From Welwitschia mirabilis (lineage: Eukaryota > Gnetophyta > Gnetopsida > Welwitschiales), in the NCBI GenBank assembly GCA_051453625.1, contig JBOZIK010000001.1:236025642-236089641 (forward strand): a stretch of 64,000 nt of DNA. The letters are read 5' to 3'. Every line of letters begins with the position of its first letter. The stretch's first letter is position 1. This document shows positions 58,201-64,000 of this stretch, piece by piece. Below the pieces are notes generated by a model, which saw only the letters and a program-made list of their open reading frames with translations, was not told the DNA's origin and did no database searches. A program made the position numbers and the translations under genes.

Positions 58201-58724
58201 TTCCTCGAATTTGCTTCTTCGAATTAAGAATTGTCATTCTTTTGAATTGAAAATCCTACTTGCCCTAATAAGAACACAAATATTTTAAAAAATCTACATC
58301 AGTCCATTTCAAATCCTAAATTTCATATCTTCAAAAGAATGGATAATGCAACCTCTAGAAGATAAAAATAGTCTGCTTAGCCTAAAGGATTCTTCGAGGA
58401 AAAAAAAAAAAAAAACCCTTTAAAACTAGAAACACAAGCTTTATTCAATAGATCTGCAAAATGAAAAAGCAAACTTTAAAAGCATCGAGACATTTCTTAC
58501 AAAAATGTGACAAGGACTGGTAAAGAAAAACTAGTTAATTTCCTTCTTCATTTATTGAATTCTAAAAAGCAAAGCAATGTGAAAGTAGATCTATTCTTAT
58601 TCAAGGAATGAGATCTAATGGAAGGTCCAAACCACAAATGCAAAAAAGAAAGGCAGCAAGGTAGCAGTTTTCAAAAGTTTTTGCATTTTAAATAAAAAAA
58701 AGTGGTTTTCTTATCATATATTTT
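58201..58724. other. CACTA interior, right side, no recognised exon
   Basis: Includes a short A run near 58403. A Leu/Ile-rich ORF at 58702-58887 is an accident of the subterminal repeats. Confidence 0.45.
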
Positions 58725-58945
58725 AATGAATTTGTTTTTGAATCCCTTAAAAATCACGATGCACATCTTACTTTCAAGGCTTTTTTTAATAAATGCCATA
58801 AATGTAATTTGCAGAATCCTTTTAAGGTGTTTATCTAGAAAAAAGCCTTATAACATTTATTACTTTTATTCCCCATGCATTTTTTAAAGTAAACAGTTTA
58901 AAATGTCTTAAACTTATTAAAATAAATGCCTTGAAAGCTGGTATT
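58725..58945. repeat. Right subterminal repeats of CACTA element
   Basis: Motifs such as AAGGCTTTTTTTAATAAATGCC, shortened here to AAGGC and AATGCC pairs, AAGGTGTTTATCTAG and AAATGCCTTGAAAG. Counterparts of those at the left end. Confidence 0.7.
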
Positions 58946-58955
58946 CCTTGTAGTA
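58921..58955 (-). repeat. Right terminal inverted repeat of CACTA element
   Basis: The reverse complement is TACTACAAGGAATACCAGCT then TTCAAGGCATTTATT, matching the left end. Confidence 0.78.
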
Positions 58956-58958
58956 AAT
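58956..58958 (+). repeat. Target-site duplication (AAT), right
   Basis: Equals 53003-53005. Confidence 0.75.
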
Positions 58959-61685
58959 GCTAAATCTTGTGATCTTGATCTATGTGCCTTTAGTTATCTA
59001 TATATAGAGATTCTTTTTCCTTTTCTAAAAGGATATTCTTTCCATTTTTTTCCTATATAAGTGAATTTATTTTTTCCTCTCTTTATTTCATTCTCTTTCT
59101 TATGGATCTTAGAGCTTGAAAGCTTGGACCGAAGAAACTCTTGAGTTAGAATCTTCATCAATTGTCAACTTTGAAGGACTTACTAATCTTTCTAAGTAAT
59201 CTCTTTACTTTTATTTTCCATATTTATTATTTTTAAGATTATATTGAAATAATGTGATATTGCATTAGACAATTATTTATAATTTTTATGTAATTATGTT
59301 ATAAAATTTTATTCCCTTCCATTGGCTCTTACTAAGATGCTAAGAAGATAGGAGGGGTTTCTTGTGCTTGGTAATGGAAATTACTAATGGATAGTTATGG
59401 CTAAATGATAGGGGATTTATTACAGAAGGTAAAAAAGAAATTTTAATAATCATGTTTATTTTAATGTTATGTTTTATTTATTATGCATTAGGTCCATCTT
59501 ATTAGGGAAACTTTTAATCGTCAAACATCTCTTTAGGCTAGTACTCTTTCATGGAAATCCTAAAGCTTACAGTAAATGTTTTTTTGAATGGATTTGACTT
59601 TTTTTCCTATAATGATTTGAATTAGTAACTTAGTTAAAATATTCTATAAGTAATTAGTTAGTATATTCATTATTTTACTAATCTAAGTTATTTCTTAACT
59701 AGTTATAGCAACTTTATCATGTTTTTGTTATGGAAAAAATTAAATTTTCAAAATAAAGGTATAGGATAAAAATACCATAGCTCATTAATTAGTATATATA
59801 AATTAGTAAAATCCTTTTTGTAAGTCTATTATTGTGTTATGGATGTGAAAATGTGAAAATAGTAATTTTTCTGATGTATACTTATTTAAGAAATAAAAAA
59901 TTGTTAAAATGCATTAAGAAATAAATACAAAAAATAATAAGTAAGTGATTTACATTTATATAATTTGTTAATATATCTACAAACTTGAGAATTCTAAGTT
60001 GTAAGAAACTAAATACCCTTTTTAAAACATCTTGAATTATTTAAAAAATCAGCGTATTTTGAAAGTTATGATTATTGTGATGTAGTGTGATAGAACTGTA
60101 ATTTTAGAAATTTGATAGTATTTAACCTTAAATGATAACCTTAGAAATAATCCTTTTAGATTCAATATAGTTTAAGTTATATTGTAAGAAACTTATTCTG
60201 TGTCTAGTTTCTAAAAACCTACTATAATTTATTTTTTCTTTATAATTAATTAATTATTAGTTTTTAACTATGATGTCTCCTTAGAGATTAAAAATTATTA
60301 TAATTAATATTTTAGATTATAGAAAAATTAGTACATGAAATTTTTTAGGACATTTAAGTATATAAGATATGTTTTATTAATATATTTAAGTTAAATTACC
60401 TATAAATAGTACTTTACTTGTATAAATACCTATTTACTTTTTTTAATCTTACTTTGAATGTGGATGCTTATGAGAATTTTTACCTTAGTCATTGAAGTAA
60501 TATAGATAGTTTCTAGATTATCACTTTTTTTAATTGACTTATGATATAGCTATATGAATCTTGAATAAATATTTATATCTTAAGAATTATGTTTAAGCTA
60601 TAGTTTCTTTGTTTACATTCTTTGCACTAATCCATAGAGATTGTTATATGAGCATGAAAGAATGTTTTTAGGATTGGCATAGATTCAGGTATGTTTTAGT
60701 TTCTTTAAGTAAATTATTAAGATGTAATTTGATACATTTTGAATATTTTTATTATTATTGAAAGAGAAAAAGAAAACAATATTTCCTTTATTTAGGAAGA
60801 AAAGAAAAGAAAATATTTCTTTATCTATATTTTCATTATTATAATATTGAATATAGAGATGTTCTTGTATGCTTTGTTTATGGTTATTTCTTTAAAATAA
60901 ACTTAATGATGACTAGAATTATTATAACTAGGTAAATAATCTATTAAATATCCACATTAGTTAGAATTGTATATATGTATTTGTGTAATTTATTCGTTGA
61001 ATAAGACTAAATAAAGATAATTCTAATCATGTTTATGTCCATACTTGGATTTCATCACCAAGGTAGATTGCATTACATTTTTTTTATAATACCCTTTTAA
61101 AAGTGGATTTAATCATTACTCTTCTATCCTACCTATGTATGAACTTACTCCAACCTAATATCTTAAGCCCTTCACATTGATGGATCACGTTGCACCATCC
61201 GGAGATGCTTCAAAGAAGCAAGGGTCATTTTTAAGCATGCATTCATCTCACATACCAATTTTCACCTGTGTTGGGAGTATATCAATGTGAATTGAAATTC
61301 TATAGAGTTGAATCCAATCATGTTTGTATAATTTAGAACATAAAGTAGAACTAACTCGCATTTGGAGGATGGCTAGATATCAAGTTAAAATGCCATTAAT
61401 TGAAATTATAACCTACTATTATATTAATTAGGTATTATTATTAAAACTTATCCATGTATATTTATAACAAGTGTACATCTTCATAATTATTCACAAGATA
61501 TCTTTTATGTGATGAAAAACTAGGAAGAAATGAAGGATAAAAACTTATAACATTGCTATAATTTGTTAACCAAAATAACCTAGAAATTAATTATAGGTAA
61601 ATATATAATATTAATATGATTTGTTTTTCTTAAAGTAAAAAATTGATAATAAAGGAATAAGTAAAGTGGTTAGTTAGGGTAAGAG
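58959..61685 (+). repeat. Family C LTR copy C3, downstream part
   Basis: Continues the U3 that was cut at 53005, then TATA, an AGCTTG-containing leader, and the long AT-rich part shared with C1 (30170-32910) and C2. The end of homology with C1 is near GTTAGTTAGGGTAA (61673). Confidence 0.78.
58999..59008 (+). promoter_or_regulatory. TATA box of family C copy C3
   Basis: CTATATATAG about 110 bases before the leader word AGAGCTTGAAAGCTTG. It lies immediately downstream of the CACTA insertion, which separates it from its upstream U3. Confidence 0.5.
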
Positions 61686-62009
61686 AAGATAGGATGTTAA
61701 AAATATTAATGAGAGCTTTCAAAATAATAAATTATTTCTTATTAATGTTTTACCTTGACATACTAATATTTCAGATTTAAAATCTTCTTGTAAACTCCCT
61801 AGAAGCATGTCTTATTACGAATAGTATAAAGTTCTATATTAATAATATAAATTCCTATGGAAACCACTACTACTATTTAAACATTATATTAACTAAGTTT
61901 TTAAAAGGTTTGTAATTGACAATGAAATAATTAGTATCTTATAATTTTTTTTATAATGGTTTCTGAGATGTTATTTTAGTAAAAAGAAAAATCAAATTTA
62001 AAGTATTAA
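61686..62009 (+). other. Interval between family C LTR and integrase
   Basis: No domain is read. If C3 is the 5' LTR of the same element, then gag, protease and RT have been lost by deletion here. Confidence 0.4.
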
Positions 62010-62985
62010 ATACTCACTTCCTTTGGCATACTCTTTTAAAAAATGCTAATGAATTTTGTAAATTTTGTAATAAATTCCAATGGATATGTAGCATTAGTGA
62101 AATAAATAAAATGCCTCTTGAACTTATTATTGCTTATGAGCCTTTTGATGTTTATAATAAAGATTTTGTTGGACCATTCCCACCCTTTTTGGTAATGTTT
62201 TTATATATATATATATATATATATGGATTATGTCATAAAATGAATAGAAGCCAAAGTTTGTAAAGATTATGATGCTAAAAAAATTATTATATTCTTTAAA
62301 AATCAAGTTATATATAGTTTTGCTCATCTAAAAGCAATAAATGATAATCAAGGGACATGACTTATTCTAAAATGTGGAATCACTTATAAATTAGATTCTA
62401 TTTACCATCCTTAAATTAATGGCTAAGTATAAGTAAAAAATTGCGATCTTACTTAGATTCTTTAAAACTAATAAGTGTAAATAGTAAAAGTAAGGTATTT
62501 AGAATTTTATAATGGATTATGGGCTTATTTTATAGCTTACAAAACATCCCTTTCCATGACTGCTTAAAAACTTAATTTTGATATTAAGATATAACATTAT
62601 CCTTTTAATTCTATTCACAAAGTCAATCTTAATCTTGAAAATTATGTTCAAAATAGAATCAATCAATTGAATAAACTAGATGAAATCAGATTAAATTCTT
62701 ATAATAATTATTATTAAAAATTAATAAAATACTCTCATGATCAAATCATTCATAGGAAAAATTTTCAATTAAATGATAAATTTTTACTTTTTAATCTAAA
62801 TTTTTATTCATTCCCTAGAAAAGTAAAATCTAAGTGAAAAAGATCCTTTGTTGTTACACATGTATTTCCTTTTTAAAAAGTTAACATTCAAGATACAAAA
62901 ACTAGTCAAGTTTATAGAACAAATAGATTTAAAATTAAATTATTCACTTTCCAAAATTTAAATGAAGTTGATATCTATTTTGATT
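62010..62985 (+). pseudogene. Ty3/gypsy (Athila-like) integrase, plus strand, decayed
   Basis: Plus frame: LLKNANEFCKFCNKFQ (zinc-finger CxxC), ISEINKMPLELIIAYEPFDV, KDFVGPFPPF (family FDVWGIDFMGPFPPS), VIK, stop, IEAKVCKDYDAKKII, NDNQGT (second Asp region), GITYKLDSIYHP. C-terminal part: INQLNKLDEIRLNSYNN, FQLNDKFLLFNLNFYSFPRK, VKSK, stop, KRSFVVTHVFPF, VNIQDTKTSQVYRTN. This tail is diagnostic of Athila-type integrases (LxLFPGKLKSRWxGPFVV). A (TA)n tract interrupts the core. It is on the opposite strand to the first Athila-like integrase at 6840. Confidence 0.85.
62202..62224. repeat. (TA)n microsatellite inside the integrase relic
   Basis: About eleven TA units replace the codons that normally follow GPFPPSxGN. 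A post-inactivation expansion. Confidence 0.85.
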
Positions 62986-64000
62986 CATCTTTTAGGTGTA
63001 AATATGAAAAAAAAATATAAAAACAAAAAGATCTAGATTCCCTTTCGCTTTTTACTTTTCATTTCAATAAAACTTAAAAATGCTAGTACTATTTGGATAA
63101 TAAAATGAGAGCTATGAGTCTCATGTTGTCACATTTAGATGACCTATAACCTTTAGGGAGCACCCACATCTATATTTTTCCCAAAATTTATTACTAAAAA
63201 ACTTTTATTTTTGTTATTTTCTTTCAATAAATTATGACCAAGGTATGTGTTTTTCATCTTACAATCCTATATTTCATCCAAGTTAAGGGGTATAACTACT
63301 TGTTACTAAGGTTTTAAGGTACCTCCCTCTTCAATCAATATTTTTATTTAAATAATGCTTGATTATCATAATATATATTAGTGTATGTTTTTAATGTACA
63401 AAATCTATGTGATTCACTGTCTCTTTGTAAAACTATATTATGATATAATATGTTAAGGGTGTTTTACATTATCTAGATTATGTTCATTTTTTTCTTTATA
63501 TTTTATTAAATTAATTTAAAAATAAACTTTTACTTTACTTTGTCAAAATAATAAATAAAAGATTGAATTATCTAATACTTTTTCATCATCCTCATTTTAT
63601 CCTATTACACATATTATTATGTATCATAATTACTAATACTATTTTCTTTACATGTTATTTTGTTATTTATAGGAGCAACTTTAGAACTAAAAGCATCTAT
63701 ATAAAGTTACAAACATCTAGATTATTAGTTTATAAGACTAGTAAATGATGCAAATCCTCATTATTAGGTGAAATAAAAGATATCTTCAGATATTCTACTA
63801 ACATTTCTTATACCACATCCTACAGGAAAACAATTAAACTAATAGTAAGGTTTATTCTTCTTACCATAATCACTTGCATGAGTGATGAGGATAAATTTTA
63901 ATGTAAATTATGCTTATTAATAAAGTGATTTCATTATCTTAGTCATGCATTTTAAATAATAATGGATGTTTTTATGTATTAATATAATTACTAATCAATA
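62986..64000. other. AT-rich DNA downstream of the integrase relic
   Basis: No readable domain on either strand. By position it is the 3' region of the plus-strand Athila-like element. Confidence 0.4.

Larger units (their letters stand above)
53006..58955. mobile_element. CACTA transposon carrying several gene fragments (Pack-CACTA type)
   Basis: The left end is TACCACAAGAAATATAGGCT and the right end, reverse complemented, is TACTACAAGGAATACCAGCT. Both resemble the CACTACAAGAAA terminus with the first C changed to T. A 3-bp duplication AAT flanks both ends. Subterminal regions hold repeated AGGCATTT/AAATGCCT palindromic motifs. Family C LTR sequence is continuous on either side. No transposase is visible, so it would be non-autonomous. 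The interior holds exons of ERO1, an HMA5-like ATPase, a possible methyltransferase and an unidentified gene, with introns kept. Confidence 0.82.

Noticed and set aside
58702-58887. A 61-codon ORF at the right side of the CACTA element
   Set aside because: It overlaps the subterminal repeats and has no protein similarity I can see.
1-64000. An undescribed defence-like or metabolic gene system
   Set aside because: No cluster of intact genes exists in the window. The only structured novelty I can support is the gene-fragment-bearing CACTA element and the nested retroelements.

Overview
The window looks like repeat-rich intergenic DNA from a flowering plant, from a draft assembly with 19 runs of N. 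It is very AT-rich. The evidence for a plant is a stack of decayed LTR retrotransposons of plant types (a Sirevirus-like Ty1/copia with a third ORF, Athila-like and chromovirus-like Ty3/gypsy, a second copia), a CACTA DNA transposon, and fragments of plant-type ERO1 and HMA5-like genes. The species cannot be named. No intact protein-coding gene is visible. Nearly every recognisable domain is broken by stops or frameshifts, so most entries are pseudogenes found by reading through those breaks.

Layout. 1-6800: unassigned AT-rich DNA with a probable minus-strand LTR promoter region near 3.1-3.3 kb. 6840-8945 and 19745-21071: the two halves of one minus-strand Athila-like gypsy polyprotein. They are separated by a Sirevirus-like copia element (8959 to about 19735, plus strand) that inserted into the reverse transcriptase domain. 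The copia element keeps 5' LTR, primer binding site, gag, protease, integrase, RT, RNase H, an extra ORF, a polypurine tract and a 3' LTR. 21072-30165: a second LTR element ('family B', plus strand) with an intact tRNA-Met primer binding site but no recognisable pol, inserted next to or into the Athila protease. 30170-32910: an LTR/leader of 'family C'. 33060-36450: a minus-strand chromovirus-like gypsy fragment running from RNase H back to gag. 38580-41315: the 3' end and 3' LTR of another family B copy. 42960-49380: a minus-strand copia element. 49380-52320: a family C LTR/leader on the minus strand, head-to-head with a plus-strand family C copy that starts near 52790.

The most interesting object is at 53006-58955: a CACTA-type DNA transposon inserted in that plus-strand LTR. 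It has matching terminal inverted repeats, a 3-bp target duplication (AAT) and subterminal repeats. It carries fragments of several unrelated cellular genes: five exons of ERO1 (minus), one exon of a copper-type P1B-ATPase (plus), a possible SAM-methyltransferase fragment (minus) and an unidentified exon (minus). Introns are kept, so capture was from genomic DNA. The LTR sequence resumes on both sides of the insertion, and an Athila-like integrase fragment follows at 62010-62985.

No gene network operates here. The story is layered insertion: gypsy first, copia inside it, family B beside it, and a gene-fragment-carrying CACTA inside a family C LTR. Most 100-N gaps are flanked by near-identical direct repeats, which suggests unmerged overlapping or allelic contig ends rather than missing sequence.
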